From assembly GCF_019578655.1 (NCBI RefSeq), contig NC_063260.1, positions 16,246,001 to 16,310,000 on the forward strand: a stretch of DNA of 64,000 nucleotides, written 5' to 3'. A model generated the notes under the pieces. That model saw only the letters and a program-made list of their open reading frames with translations, did no database searches and had not been told where the DNA came from. The stretch comes from Ricinus communis. Taxonomy: Eukaryota > Streptophyta > Magnoliopsida > Malpighiales > Euphorbiaceae. The translations under genes and the position numbers were made by a program. Positions 34,384 through 45,908 of this stretch are shown one piece after another (position 1 is the stretch's first letter; each line of letters begins with the position of its first letter).

Positions 34384-35213
34384 GTTATTATTAAGGATGA
34401 TCATTAGACAAGGGTACTTCTCGCTCATAATGCTTGCTGATTGCAACTAGTTTGCTCGAACATCTTATTAATATCGAGTTCATGATAACCTGATACACTT
34501 GGCCCCATCTTAATTATACACGATGAAGTCCCCCTAGCAATACTCAGCTTAGGGAATAGATATCATTGGAGAAATAAGGAATAAACAAACCATGGATAAA
34601 TCCAAATGGCCTTTTCTTAAGTCCAAGCGATCTTTTCATAGGCATTTGCCTCGGATCCAATTGGGGGATCAAATTGATTATAGAAACATGAGTTTAATTA
34701 GTCGACCTATTAGTGAACAAGGAAAAATATTATCTAGATGGGTGAATCGATTAAGTTTAAAACAACAACGATTAATTACTATTGCTATAAAAAAAGCTTG
34801 TATTTTTTATTCATTACCTTTTCTTAATAATGAAAAACAATTTGAAAAAAGAGTGAGCTGGCCACTATAACTATAGAGATAAGGCCAAAGCACATGGCCA
34901 GATTTATAGAGAAGAATCTGATATACCTATATTGGCTCCCACATTGCACAGTGTCTGATAATGGAGTTAACTTTCAAAAGAGTTTAAAAAGATTATAGAG
35001 AAGTATGGAATTGAACACCACAAATCCACACCATATAAGCCTCGGACAAACAGGGTTGTTGAAGTCACCAATAAAATCATAAAGAAGATCTTGGTTAAGA
35101 TTACTAAAGGCTTGAGAGAATGGGTAGAGGAGTCATCACATGCCTTATAGGGTTATTAGATCACTATGAGGAATCCTACGGGGGCCATACTATATTCTTT
35201 AGTATATGAAATG
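34384..35213 (+). pseudogene. Tat-type integrase, part 1, carrying a plastid DNA insert
   Basis: The N-terminal part encodes IIRQGYF, LADCN.FART and a VHDNLIHL segment (zinc-binding region, partly eroded), then GIDIIGEI with the first catalytic Asp at about 34553. Plastid DNA follows (34570-34856). After it the frame resumes with [30 protein letters not shown] with the second Asp, and STPYKPRTN.VVEVTNKIIK with the Glu. About 25 residues between the first motif and WVE are replaced by the insert. Element C interrupts the gene at 35213; part 2 is at 47625. Confidence 0.75.
34570..34856 (+). pseudogene. rps18: Nuclear plastid DNA fragment with most of rps18
   Basis: An open frame from 34592 encodes [15 protein letters not shown] at its start and [29 protein letters not shown] and [10 protein letters not shown] later. 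These are hallmark segments of plastid ribosomal protein S18 of the small subunit, about 100 residues long. The AAGGAATAAACAAACC leader before the ATG also looks plastid. The frame loses plastid identity after about codon 88 (QFEK), so the C-terminus is missing. Several Arg codons read Trp, His, Gln or Cys, as expected from C-to-T change at CG sites in nuclear DNA. It sits within a dead integrase and is not expected to function. Confidence 0.9.
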
Positions 35214-36600
35214 TGATGGGCTCTTTATGCAACCTACACCTAAGGCAGTGAACCTACCGATGCAGCCTAGCACTAGTGAGTATCAAGGTCGTATCCCTGG
35301 AGATCGGGTGAACCTAGAGTTACTACTGCTTGCTATGTTATCTAGTCTGAAATAGGGTGTGAAAGTTCTAACATACCAGCTAATGGTTATGAGTGCAATT
35401 AAGTAAATGAAGGACAACAATAGACAATTAAAAGACAATTGTAAAGAGAGAAATAAATCCAAAAGGGAGCCTAAGTGATGGAATTCTAAAGATGAATTTT
35501 ATGGATTGCCGATCTTGCTTACCCGTGCCTAAATCCCGAATTGAACCTTGCCTCTCTCGAGCTTATCGGATTCCTAAACTGCACTAACCTAATGGAATCT
35601 CTTCCTATCGACATCGCAAATTAGCATTAAGTATGATTTAAGACTAGTAAGAGTTGTTAGTTCTTAATCCGGCGAGTAAATCAACCTCATCTCTAAGTGT
35701 TAACTACTACCCTTACTATTCAAAATCCAGTTGTAACAAGCATTTCTCAATGTCAAGAAACAACCTAATAAACAATTAATCCAACGTCTCAAATTAACTG
35801 CATCAAACTTTTATTACCGAATAGCAAGAAGATTGCAAGAATGAGAATTATAAAAAACTAACAATTAAGCATAATCCATCAACAAAGGTGAACCCTAATG
35901 GATTCAAAAGATCTAGCCATGTTCATAGTCAAAGCAATTAAAGAACAAAATAAGGAAAACAAATTAAAGGTATGTGCACCCTTCTCTTTCAAGTCGAATG
36001 AGAAACCCTAAATTTGCAAATTCAAAATCTCAAACCCTAGTTGCCTCTTGAATGCTCCCAAAGTTTGTCTTCGATCTTCAATTGATGTTGGAATAAGTGG
36101 AATCCCCTTCAATTGATGAAAATTCATCTCCAGTCTACAATCGAGGTATAGGAAATATTTGATTAAGTGTGTGTCTTGGAATCGAGTCCAAAAATCGTCC
36201 TTCAATTAGAATTCAAAATCGCTTTATAGTTGATTCAAGACCACTGAGTCGAGGTCAGTCAATTTGTGGAGTCTGTTAGGCCGAGCCACCACAGCCGTGC
36301 CCAAATACTTGAGGCCGGTATACTAAGTCGCGGTCAAATGGCACAATTGGGATAGCCTCTTGATAATTCAAGACGGCCGAGTCCAGCCGTGCTCAACCCT
36401 CGGGGTGCTTGTTCTCGCCCCAATTTGATGGATTTTGCTCCATAATCACAATGATTTCCCTCGACACCGATGGTGTCCTTCAAAATGACCTGAAACGAAA
36501 AGGGAAATAAAAGACAGGTGATTCTAGCATAAAACAGGATAATCATGCATAAAAATGTGAACAGTCGGGCATGAAAACATGTGTAGTATGATGCTTATCA
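35214..36600 (-). repeat. Element C 3' LTR
   Basis: 1387 bases. Minus-strand U3 starts TGATAAGCATCATACTACAC at 36600. GC-rich CGGCCGAG/GCCGTG words lie at 36240-36400, and CTCGAG marks the remnant of the LTR inverted repeat at 35559-35564. The end reads GCATAAAGAGCCCATCA. Confidence 0.85.
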
Positions 36601-38275
36601 AATTACCCCATGCTCAAACTTTTGCTTGTCCTCAAGCAATTTACAACTCCTCAAAAGATATCAAATAACTCAATCAACTGCATTGCAGGAGGTTAGCTCA
36701 AAATAAATTTCAAAACTCCGTAATGATTTTTCCCAAAATCCCCAAATCACTAAATCCTTAAGAGAAAGAGCAAACTTAATAAAGTTGCTAAAGTTAAAAT
36801 GATAAACCATCTAAATTAAGAAATTGAGAATCATGCCTCACAAGATATCACTCAAAACACACAAGTGTATATAGGTGAAAGAAGATCGCCAAGCGTTCAA
36901 CGCAAAAATACAGAAAAAGTGCTTACCATAGGCTTGCTTATGGATTCAATCTCCACTACTATGAAATAATCAATAATCATGATCAAAGGGTCTAGAGCCA
37001 GGTTGTAATGGGGTTAAGGTAAGGTACGTATAAATATGGAAAGTAGGCTACAAGTTGCTGGAAGTTAAGCAAGTAATGCAAGAAAGTAATGAAGGATCAA
37101 GTGCTGTACCAAAATGAACACTAAGTTGCTCTAAAAATAAGATGATGCTCGAAATGAACTAAATTAATACTTTCTACTTCTTCTTTTTTTGTTTTTTTAT
37201 TATATATAAATATATATACTATGTATATATATTACAACAGCTTATGTAGGAGTTGTTGGTTATTGACACATACAATAATCAAGGGAGCATCTATGAAAAT
37301 CTAGCAACTTAATGAAATATATGAATGCAGATTGATCCAAAGTAAAATGCAAGTATAACTTATATAATTTCCAAAGCAACAATGGTAGAAAGAATGGTCA
37401 AATGAATAGAAGTGATAAGATGAGTGTCACTGTTATTATTGTCACGAATGGAATGGCTAAGGCTCAAAATTGGTTCACTAAGGGAAAAATAGGTTAGGCT
37501 TTTGGCCAAATTGTGTAAATCCTAAGTGCCCAAATCATCTCACGATTATTAACAATTCATGTAATTTCAACAGATATCGAAAGCAAGTTCTAGAAATGAG
37601 ATTCCGAAATGCTCACTAATGAAAGAAAAGGGAGCATAATAGTGATGCACCAATTGGCTCAAAATCTCACCATTCGAGTGATTTAAAATTGCATGAATTC
37701 TCAACCCAAAGTTTAAATAACAATCAAAATAATAAGCAAGAATATTAATGTTGTTCTATATCTACGATAAAGTAATATGGAAGAATTAAGGAAAAATACC
37801 AGTTTTACCTCGGGCCGGATTGTAGTTGAGAGATTTATTCATTGCCTTCTTCCCAACAAGGTTCGATAAAAGCTATAAGGGAATCCATTCAAAGGAGAAA
37901 AAAGTCATCAACTACTTAATTAAAACAAAACTCAAGATAGTACAACATCTGGTAGGTTCCTACCCCACATTTTAGTATAACACCGCCCAAGTGTTAGAGA
38001 TTTAGACTAAGGAAGCATATGATTCACACATTATGGTTATGGAAGATCATGCTGATTTTTTTCTTATTTTTATTTTATTTAAAAAGGCATAGTGTTCTAC
38101 TTAACATAAACAAACAAGTGCAAGGAAATAACATAAAAGTAAACAAGCTATAAGCAAGAAAGTAAAAGGAGATAACAAATTGAAAGAAAATAAATTAAAA
38201 ATAAAATAAAATAAAATAAAATAAAATAAAATAAAATAAAATAAATAAAATAAAGAAAAAGGATGGAGGAAAATA
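36601..38275 (-). other. Element C 3' untranslated region
   Basis: It starts with the polypurine tract TGGGGTAATT (reverse of 36601-36610) and the GCTTGAGGACAAGCAAAAG word common to these elements. The rest is AT-rich, with a TATATA run at 37200-37230 and an ATAAA microsatellite at 38199-38255. No gene visible. Confidence 0.7.
38199..38255. repeat. (ATAAA)n microsatellite
   Basis: About eleven copies of the pentamer with one shortened unit, just downstream of the extra ORF's stop codon on the minus strand. Confidence 0.9.
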
Positions 38276-39719
38276 TCACAAATTTTTTTCTTCCGCTAGA
38301 GTCCGCTGACGGTGTATCCTCACCGTTGATCTACTGAAGTCAGTGAAATTTGGTCAGGTGGATCGTGGTCTCTGAAGCATGTCGCCAAATCGAACTCCAT
38401 ATCATCAATGAGCCGTTGATTTTGTGGCTCAAATTTCTGCATCTTTTGAATCCGCACCACTATGAAGTCCGTCTGGGTGGCCCGTCTTTCTAAACCACTC
38501 AGAACTGCTGAAGTGTATCGTCAACCGCCTAACCGGCCTTCGCTTTCTTCTTGAAATCGCACAAACTCAGTATCATTGAGATCGCATCGATGGCTCTCAC
38601 CGAATGAGAGGATGAGGCTCCGGATGAAGGCATAAACACTCTAGTCAAGTTAGGAATCCTAACATCCGAATCCCACCGACGGATGTCATTCCTCCACCGC
38701 TTCCTAGCTTCCCCGACTATTGTGCTCACGAGCCTATATTCAATACCATGTGGATGTCTAGCGGTCGTGATCATCTACATGTTGATCATTTGTCCGATCC
38801 CTAGTGGTGTCATGTCACCAATATTTGAAAGTCTGGCTGCATACCGTCCAATACATCTAGTCTCTTAGCTAACCTAGTCACATACCGGACCAAACAACAA
38901 TGCATCTTCTTCCAAGGCCTACTTTAAATGAACGGACTTGGCGAGCCAATAAATATCCCAAGTCTAGCTTCTTCCGATGTTGCATAGCCTAGAGAATAAA
39001 GACATCACCGCGTGATCGCCCCAAAACCGCCCCCTCACCGAATGGTGTAAGCTAGTAGGGTATGAATGTAGCGAGATGGTCCTAGAGGCTAGATGCCTTA
39101 GACCGCTTGGGTAGTATGTTTCCTACCTCATTACCAATGAATCCCACATAGCGCCATATGAAATTGGGTGGATGTAGAGACAACCCCGATACTCCTCCCC
39201 CGAGATTTCTTGTTCACCTATAATCCCAAATGCATTCCAAATTGTGGGACCGACATCGAGAACTCCCTTCCCAAGCCTAAAATAAATTGCATCAGTCGAT
39301 GCCGGGCCAGGATCTATCGCAGGAAGAAGGTGCCGAGGAACTCGATCGTAAGCTCACTAGAGGTTGGCTCAATGATGTCAAAGAATCTCGCATATGGTAG
39401 AGTCTCGATCAACGTGCACATCTCGAGCCAATCCCACTCTCTCTAGGGATGTGAAGTCTATGCAACGGCCCGCCATCACTTACTTCCATCTCATGACTTG
39501 GAATCTACTTTCATTGTTTGCATTAGGGAATGTCCACAATGGATGACGGCCAGTGTGGATGGATTCACAGCAGTGCTCTCCGAGGTCTGACTATTTGCCG
39601 TGGTGGTGGAGGTGGAAGTGCCGGTGCCGGCTCCGTGCTATGGAGGAAGACGCCTTCACCACGCGATCGTCATTGCATGACGCTGCTTCAGCTTGCTTTC
39701 ACGAGATTTATCGCGTCAT
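38276..39719 (-). pseudogene. Extra ORF of element C, plant-transposon-protein-like
   Basis: The ATG at 39719 lies five bases after a predicted splice acceptor, and the frame ends with EEKNL and TGA at 38276, about 480 codons with frameshifts. Segments in order: YARFFDIIEPTSSELTIEFL and MQFILGLGREFSMSVPQFG (39440-39230), then PSRYIHTLLAYTIR, GAITR.CLYSLGYATS, and a C-terminal AIDAISMILSLCDFKKKAK. This order resembles the 'putative plant transposon protein' domain that recurs in Athila-type elements; its function is unknown. It is in the sense direction downstream of integrase, where Athila elements may carry an env-like ORF, but I see no signal peptide or membrane segment. Confidence 0.55.
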
Positions 39720-39724
39720 ATCAC

Positions 39725-40143
39725 CTAATGCAACGAATTATTAGTTTTTGTAAAAATTCAAGTTAATGAAAGAAATAATCTACCGAATCAACAAAGATAA
39801 TGATTATACTTTGACTAACCAAAACTTGTATAAACTAATAAACCGATATATATCAATCTAATTTATCATGAACCAAAGAATTGCAATTTAAATCTAAACA
39901 TTATTCATGCTTTGCATGTCAGAGTACATTTTATTTCCACCAAAACCCCACACTTATCAATTTCATAACCAACTACACCACAAACATAACAACTAATGTA
40001 GATTAACCTAACCAAGTTCATATAGTTACAATATAGAGCCACCAAAATATCCTAGCATGTCCAAACAAAAGTATATGTCTAAAATAGAAGTGAAATCATA
40101 ATAATAAAACAAAAAATATAATGCAACAAATGAAGGGACTTAC
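39725..40143 (-). other. Predicted intron before the extra ORF of element C
   Basis: The minus strand reads CTCGG|GTAAGTCC at 40143 (donor) and ACTAATAATTCGTTGCATTAG|G at 39725 (acceptor). The CTAAT branch-point-like word is about 16 bases before the AG. The 419-base interval is AT-rich, as plant introns are, and has no open frame. The next exon starts GTGAT followed by ATG. Confidence 0.6.
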
Positions 40144-40245
40144 CCGAGTTCGCTTAGGAAAGTGAGAAGGGTGAGATAGGGTATAAGAACAACACCTTTT
40201 AGCTAAGAAAACAAAAGGGAAGCAAAATTTCGGAGGCCTCCACTT

Positions 40246-40510
40246 CTTATAGGCACGGCTTAGCATCAAGGGTAAGGTCAGGTTACAAGACGGCTAGACT
40301 CACCTGCGGCCGATCCTTTAGCCTTCTTTGGATGCTCCTTGGCACGGCCGTGGCTTCCCAAAGACGGCTAGGTCAGGTCCCGGCCGCCTTCTAAGCCATG
40401 ACAATTACTCTTCATCCTTCAACACGATACCGTGATACAGCCCGTGATGGCCACGGGCCGTGGTGAAACGGAGTGTTTCTGGCTTGCCTTTGCCGACTCG
40501 AGTCGCCTTG
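40246..40510 (-). promoter_or_regulatory. Internal promoter-like block: GC-rich words and TATA box, element C
   Basis: TATAAG at 40251-40246 lies 103 bases before the donor at 40143, separated by a pyrimidine-rich leader (CTCACCCTTCTCACTTTCC). Upstream, 40260-40500 is much richer in G and C than its surroundings and repeats CACGGCCGTGG and CCACGGGCCGTGG words. The same words occur in the U3 of element C's LTRs (47230-47350). It lies between integrase and the extra ORF. Confidence 0.55.
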
Positions 40511-40759
40511 CCCCCATACCTATAATTAACACATATGCATGTAATTAGATCATTAAACAAGTAGATATGGTCAAACGGAAGAGTTTGTCCTCTTGATTCT
40601 ACAAGTCCAAAAATTTAAAATTAACCTAATTATTTTTAAGCAACTATAATAAAGTCAAATGAAAATAATGAAACAATCACAACTAATTAAAAACATGAAA
40701 GTATAATCCAAGTCGAATGTATGTAAGTGCTTATTTGCGAGTCTTAAGCGTGACTCATT

Positions 40760-42150
40760 CGGATCACCCTTTCCTGTGCATACAAAGCCAGTCAACTCGC
40801 TGCTCACTATCCAACGAGTTACAATGATATCGCTTTAGCCGATGGCCGCTCACTTTGAAGTTCCCCTTCTCCGGATGATGCAACTCTACCACTCCATATG
40901 GAAAGACTTGTCCGATCCGAAATGGTCCGTACTAACGAGTCCGTAGCTTTCCGGAAACAGACGAAGGCGAGAGTTGTAAAACAACACTCGATCCCCAACC
41001 TGAAATTCCTTAGGCTCACGAATCCTTCTGATCATGCCATTTCTTAGTCCTTGCTTTGTAAGTTGAGGAGTTTTCGACTACCGGGCGCCACTCATCTAGC
41101 TCACTCACCGCCATTGCCGCCTCCCACCGCAGAATCAATATCAAAGTTACAAGTTCTAAGGGCCCAAAGTGCCCTATGCTCTAACTCAACAGTGCAAATG
41201 ACATGACTTTCCATAAATAAGGCGATAGGGCGAAACCTATAGATGTCCTAAAAGCGCCCTAAACGCCTATAATGCATCATCTAACTTAAGAGTCCAGTCC
41301 TTCCCATCGGTACTAATCTGCCTTCTAAAATACGCTTAATACCCCTATTAGTTACCTCAACCCCCACTAGTCGGGGTGATAGGGAGTAGAGAACCAATGA
41401 GTAACTCGCACCGCTAAGTACTTTCTCTAATTGGGTGTTGCGAAATGTGTTCCTCTATCACTAATAAGCGCCCCTAGGTATGCCAAACCTAGCAAACAAT
41501 CGCTTAAGGAACCCGCAGACAACCTTAGCATCATCACATTATACCGAGCTCTGTGCCACTTAGAGAAATATTCAACAAGAACTCGTGAATGTACTTATTA
41601 CCATACCAAGAGGGAAAGGGTCCCATGAAGTCGATGCCCTAGACATCAAAAATCTCAACGACTTGCACACCGGTTTGGGGCATCTCATCACGAGAAGAGA
41701 TATTACCGCTACCGGCAAGGGTCACAAACCTTAACAAATTTCGGCATCTTGAAGAGCGTGAGCCAATGAATCCCCGCCCCAAGACTCGCAGATGGTTCAC
41801 GCTGATGACCTCCAAGGGTCCCTCATGGCATTGCTTCAATATTTGGAGAGTCTCCTCGCCATATACACAACGCCGTATCACCCGATCCGCACATATTTTA
41901 AACAAAAAGGATCTTCCCAAATATAGTATTTCAAATCAGTCAAGAATTTCTTCTTTCGTCGATACGTCATACCCTTTGGTAGAACCCTAGCAACCAAATA
42001 GTTAGCATAATCAGAAAACCGTGGAGTATCAGTTGTATACCGAGTGACATACAAATGTTCTTCCCGGAAATCGATCATCTATGGTCGCCCCATCAAGTGC
42101 ATCTAAGTGAGGATTTTCCAATCTCGATAAATGGTCCACGCCGATTCTCC
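40760..42150 (-). pseudogene. Element C integrase
   Basis: Minus-strand order: CVYGEETLQILKQCHEGPL and a VNHLRVLG.GF segment (zinc-binding region, 41890-41740), then VVEIFDVQGIDFMGPFPSWY (41670-41610) with the first catalytic Asp, eroded core segments, LDDAL.AFRALLG (41280 region), and the C-terminal EPKEFQVGDRVLFYNSRLRL (41020-40960). The GIDFMGPFP form and FNSRLRLFP ending are typical of Athila-lineage integrases. Frames change many times. Confidence 0.75.
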
Positions 42151-42560
42151 GCTACCTTCTTATCCTTGATCTCGACGTCAAATCTCAGAATAAAAGAATC
42201 CACCGAATCAATCTCGGCTTCGCATCATTTTCGTGAATAAGTACCTCAATGCCGAGTGGTCCGTGAAGACAATGGTTTTGGAGAGAACGAGGTATGATCT
42301 AAACTTGTCAAGGCGTAAACAACCGCCAATAACTCCTTCTCCTGTGGTGGTGTAGTGTCTCTGGGCTCACAAGGTCTTCTAGCGTAGTAGATGGGTTGAA
42401 ACTTTTCAATCCTCCGGCCCAAGCACAACTCCAATCGCATAATCACTAGCATCGACATCGCTTCAGGCAGCCCCCAATCGGGAGAAACCATGATCGGGGC
42501 CACGCATGCATCATAAAAAATAAAAGGTACATCCTTAACTAACAATTGAGTGAGGGCCTA
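42151..42560 (-). pseudogene. Element C RNase H
   Basis: Segments FQPIYYARR (42405) and QEKELLAVVYALTSL (42340-42290), with the catalytic Glu in the EKELLAVVYAL context, identify the RNase H domain that removes RNA during element replication. The first Asp region (normally CDASDYAIG) is frameshifted to a partial form near 42440. Confidence 0.7.
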
Positions 42561-43746
42561 GCAATCTTAGAAAAATCTCTAATAAATCTCCTATAAAACC
42601 CTCGCATGGCCCGGTAAAACTCCTAACAAATTTTTAATGTAACTAGAGGAGGTAGCTTAGATATTACTTCTACCTTAGCTCTATCCACCGCCATCCCACC
42701 GAGAGATCTTATGCCCTAAAACAATCCTCTCTCACCATGAAATGACATTTTTCCCAGTTTTAGTAACAAGTTAGCCTCAATACATCTAGCTAACATGCTA
42801 CCAAGGTTTGCCAAACAAAGAGAGAAAGAATTACCAAAAATAGAGAAGTCATCCATAAATACCTCCATAGACTCCTCAATCATGTCCTCAAAATAGCCAT
42901 CATGCACTCACGAAATGTAGCTTGCATCAGACAAATCAATGGCATCCGCCTATAAGCAAACGTCCTATAAGGGCGGTGTGAAGGTAGTCTTCTCGTCCTC
43001 GCTGCAAGGAATCTAAAAGTAACCGAAAAGCCATCAAGAAAACAATAAAACATGTGACCCGCTAAACGCTCAATTATCCGATCAATGAAAGGAAGAGGGA
43101 AAGTGGTCCTTCCGAGTTGCATCATTAAGCTTCACGGTATCAATGCAAACTCTAAGCCTCGCTACCATCCGGAAGCCTGGATCACCATCCTTCTCATTCC
43201 TTACCACCGTGATGCCTCCTTTCTTGGGTACAACCCGCATGTGACTAACCCACTAACCGCCGGAAATGGGATATATCAAACCTGCATCAAGAAGTTTAAT
43301 TACCTCCTTCTTTACCACTTCTTTCATGTTCGGATTGAGTCGCCTTGAGGTCAACGACCTACCGAAACTGTCCCCCAATGAAATCTTATGAGAGCGTAAA
43401 CTTGGATTTATGCCCGGATATCGGCTATATTGAAAGCAAAGGCCTTCTTGTACTTTCTTAGAACTTCCAACAGCATGACTTGTTCTTCAGGAGTTAGATC
43501 GGCCGCTATGATTATCGGTAAGCGCTTCTCTTCATCCAGGAAGGCATAAACCAAGTGGCTCAGAACTCCTTCGATTCTAAAACTGGTGGGTCCTCGAATG
43601 AAGTCTTTACTTTCCGCACCCCGGACTGGCCAAGAAAAAGATAGGATCGCTTGACAAGCTCGGCCTGGCTTAATAAAACAAATGAGTTGCTCCAACACTT
43701 GCTCGTTGGACAACTCCTCCTCATCCTCAACTAATGCTACTTGCAA
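42561..43746 (-). pseudogene. Element C reverse transcriptase with upstream linker
   Basis: It opens with VEDEEELSNEQVLEQL, then LPIIIAADLTPEEQVMLLEV and LRKYKKAFAFNIADI, the conserved lead-in to RT. RT motifs follow: DHFPLPFIDRIIERLAGH (43100-43050), FAYRRMPLICLMQATFRECM (42960-42905) and VFMDDFSIFG at 42860-42835, with the two catalytic Asp residues at about 42853-42848. Stops and frameshifts occur throughout. The lead-in explains the related acidic segment left in the non-autonomous A and D frames. Confidence 0.8.
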
Positions 43747-43949
43747 AGGGTCGAATATAAAATTTCTTGTAAATGGGACTCAACCACATCATCAATCACA
43801 TCAATAGAACATACAGATTATCATAGTCCAGCTGATCGCCCCATGGAAGTGGCCAGTCAAAGGTAATGGTCTCATCATTAACTCTAAGCTTAAGCTTTCC
43901 ATCGCTTACATCGATAACAACCCTCGATGTAGCTAGGAAAGGCCTACCC

Positions 43950-44420
43950 AGATAAGAGGCATGCTATCACCCTCCATATCCATTACCATAAAATCTACAA
44001 GAAAGATAAATTTATCTACCTTTACAAGTACATCTTCAACAATACCTCTAGGAATTTTAACAAATTCTATCCGCTAATTGAACACTCATCCTAGTAGGCT
44101 TTGGCTCATGCAACCCTAATTTGGCAAATAAACTAGTGGGCATTAAGTTAATACCGGCTCCTAAATCAGCCCAATGCACCACTAATTGATAAATCACCAA
44201 TCATACAAGGGATAGTAAACTCCCTGATCTCGGCTGAGTGGCGCTTGTTCCGAGAATAGTCAACACTCCTCATTAAGCACCACCCGACTAAGATCCTCCA
44301 ACTTCCCTCTTGTTGCTCAAAATCTCCTTTAAGAAGTCAAGTGATTTCAAGATCTCGTGAAATTGCCTCAACAAAAGGTAAGTTAATTTTCACCGCTTAA
44401 ATAAGTCAAGAAACTTATCA
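43950..44420 (-). pseudogene. Element C protease
   Basis: The segment IREFTIPCMIGDLSISGALG (about 44250-44190) and, in a shifted frame, ADLGAGINLM (44168-44142) give the retroviral-type aspartic protease site DLGAG/S. Protease would cut the Gag-Pol polyprotein. A segment KINLPFVEAISRDLEI near 44390 precedes it. The frame is broken. Confidence 0.7.
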
Positions 44421-44699
44421 GATTGCTTGTCCACCATATCCCTGTCTCAACCTTGCAGGATATGGTACCGGCCGATGCTCCCGCATGTGGCTCTTTTGCC
44501 TGCCTCTTCTTTCTCTCATTCTCTACCATCTCAAGGTTTGGTCCTTCCTTACCGGCTCGACCGCACGATTGTATTATCCTTATCGGCCTAAAGGCTAAGA
44601 ACCGGTCAAATTCTTACCCGAACGCAAGGTGATAGCTTTGCAATGCTCCCCTCGGGTTTGACTCTAGCGGTGGAGCGATCCTCAAGGTCTCTCCGAAAG

Positions 44700-45908
44700 C
44701 ATCTTAGAAATTTGGCCAATTTGAGTCTCCAAGTTCGAATCGAGGCCTCACTGATTCCTAAGTGCACTATCACCACTGGAATCTTGTTTCAGATGTCATA
44801 AACTTCATCATGAGCTCCTCTAAATTTGACTTCTTTCTTGGGAGGAGGAGCTTCAGCAGCCCACCGGTTGTCATTGTACGTTGATGAAGTCTTTGAAACC
44901 CGCGACCCTCGGGCATTATTGTTCCTCCAATCGAAATTGGGGTGATTGCACCATCCAGGTTGTATGTATCATTGTAGGGTTATTCTCACTGCCTCGGGGC
45001 ATTCCCCATATAATCAACCCGCTCAACATCGGAAGTTATAGTAGAATTAGATGGAAAACTAATAGAAGATGAAGTAACATACCTCCCGCAGACAGTCAGA
45101 CTGTGAATGCGGGCCACCACAAAACTCACAGCCCAACGCTCGTCAGCGTGAACTCAAGATCCGGAGTTGGTCGATCTTCTTGGCTAAGCTCCACTGAGCC
45201 GCCAAGGTCCGCAGAGTCCACTGTCGACCACCCTTGTCTTCCCGGCTCGGCCTGAGGATTGCCACCGATACCGCTCATGGCCATTTCCCTATCAAGTTCT
45301 CGAGCTTGCTCAAAGGCCTTATCGCTTAGCGCCCCACCGCCGCAAAGATCCACCATCTCGCCTCGTTGCGAGGTTCAACCCACTGTAGAAGGTCCGAACT
45401 GCATCCACACCGGTAATCCGTGATGGGCAAAGATCTCAAAAGATCTTTAAATCTCTCCCATGCATCATACATGCTTTCATCATCAAACCGCACAAAAGAA
45501 GATATGTCATTTCTAAGTTTAGCAGTTTTAATGGAGGAAAATACTTATATAAAATTTTTCGCCAACGCCCGTAAGTAGTGATCGTTTGCTGGGAAGAGAT
45601 TGCAACCATCTTTTGCTCTGTCCTCAAGGAAAATGGAAACAATCTCACCGAATGGCATCACTTGCTGTTCCATTTATTTTGAATGTGTCACAAATCTCCA
45701 AAAGTTGGAGATATGTGCATCGGGATCCTCACGGGCAATCCTCCAAACTGCACGCTTTGTTGGATCATCCGGATAACATTGGCCTTTATCTCAAAATTGT
45801 TGGCCATACAGTCCGACTATACTAGTTTTCGTCCCATCCAAAGATGGTCGAGCAAACTCGTACATCATTCTCCTCGATCCTCATCTGAGTGGGGTCATGG
45901 TTTTCCAT
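44700..45908 (-). pseudogene. gag: Element C gag
   Basis: The ATG at 45908 starts MENHDP. The core includes EDPDAHISNFWRF, MRLFPFSLRTE (45648 onward), KLLNLEMTYLLLCGLM-type segments in one frame and TAKLRNDISSFVRFDDESMYDAWERF in another (45530-45450; quoted here as two adjoining motifs, TAKLRNDISSF and DDESMYDAWERF), then LLQWVEP and ALSDKAFEQARELDREMA (45330-45280). This is the capsid-like retrotransposon gag domain of the Athila lineage. Frequent indels move the frame. Confidence 0.75.

Noticed and set aside
34592..34870. A complete ribosomal protein S18 gene of 92 codons
   Set aside because: The frame is open but loses plastid identity near codon 88, has several changed Arg codons and lies inside a dead integrase with no nuclear promoter or transit peptide. 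It is treated as transferred plastid DNA.
38276..39719. Envelope-like gene of element C
   Set aside because: Athila elements can carry an env-like ORF here, but I see no signal peptide, membrane segment or cleavage site, and the segments resemble the plant-transposon-protein family instead.
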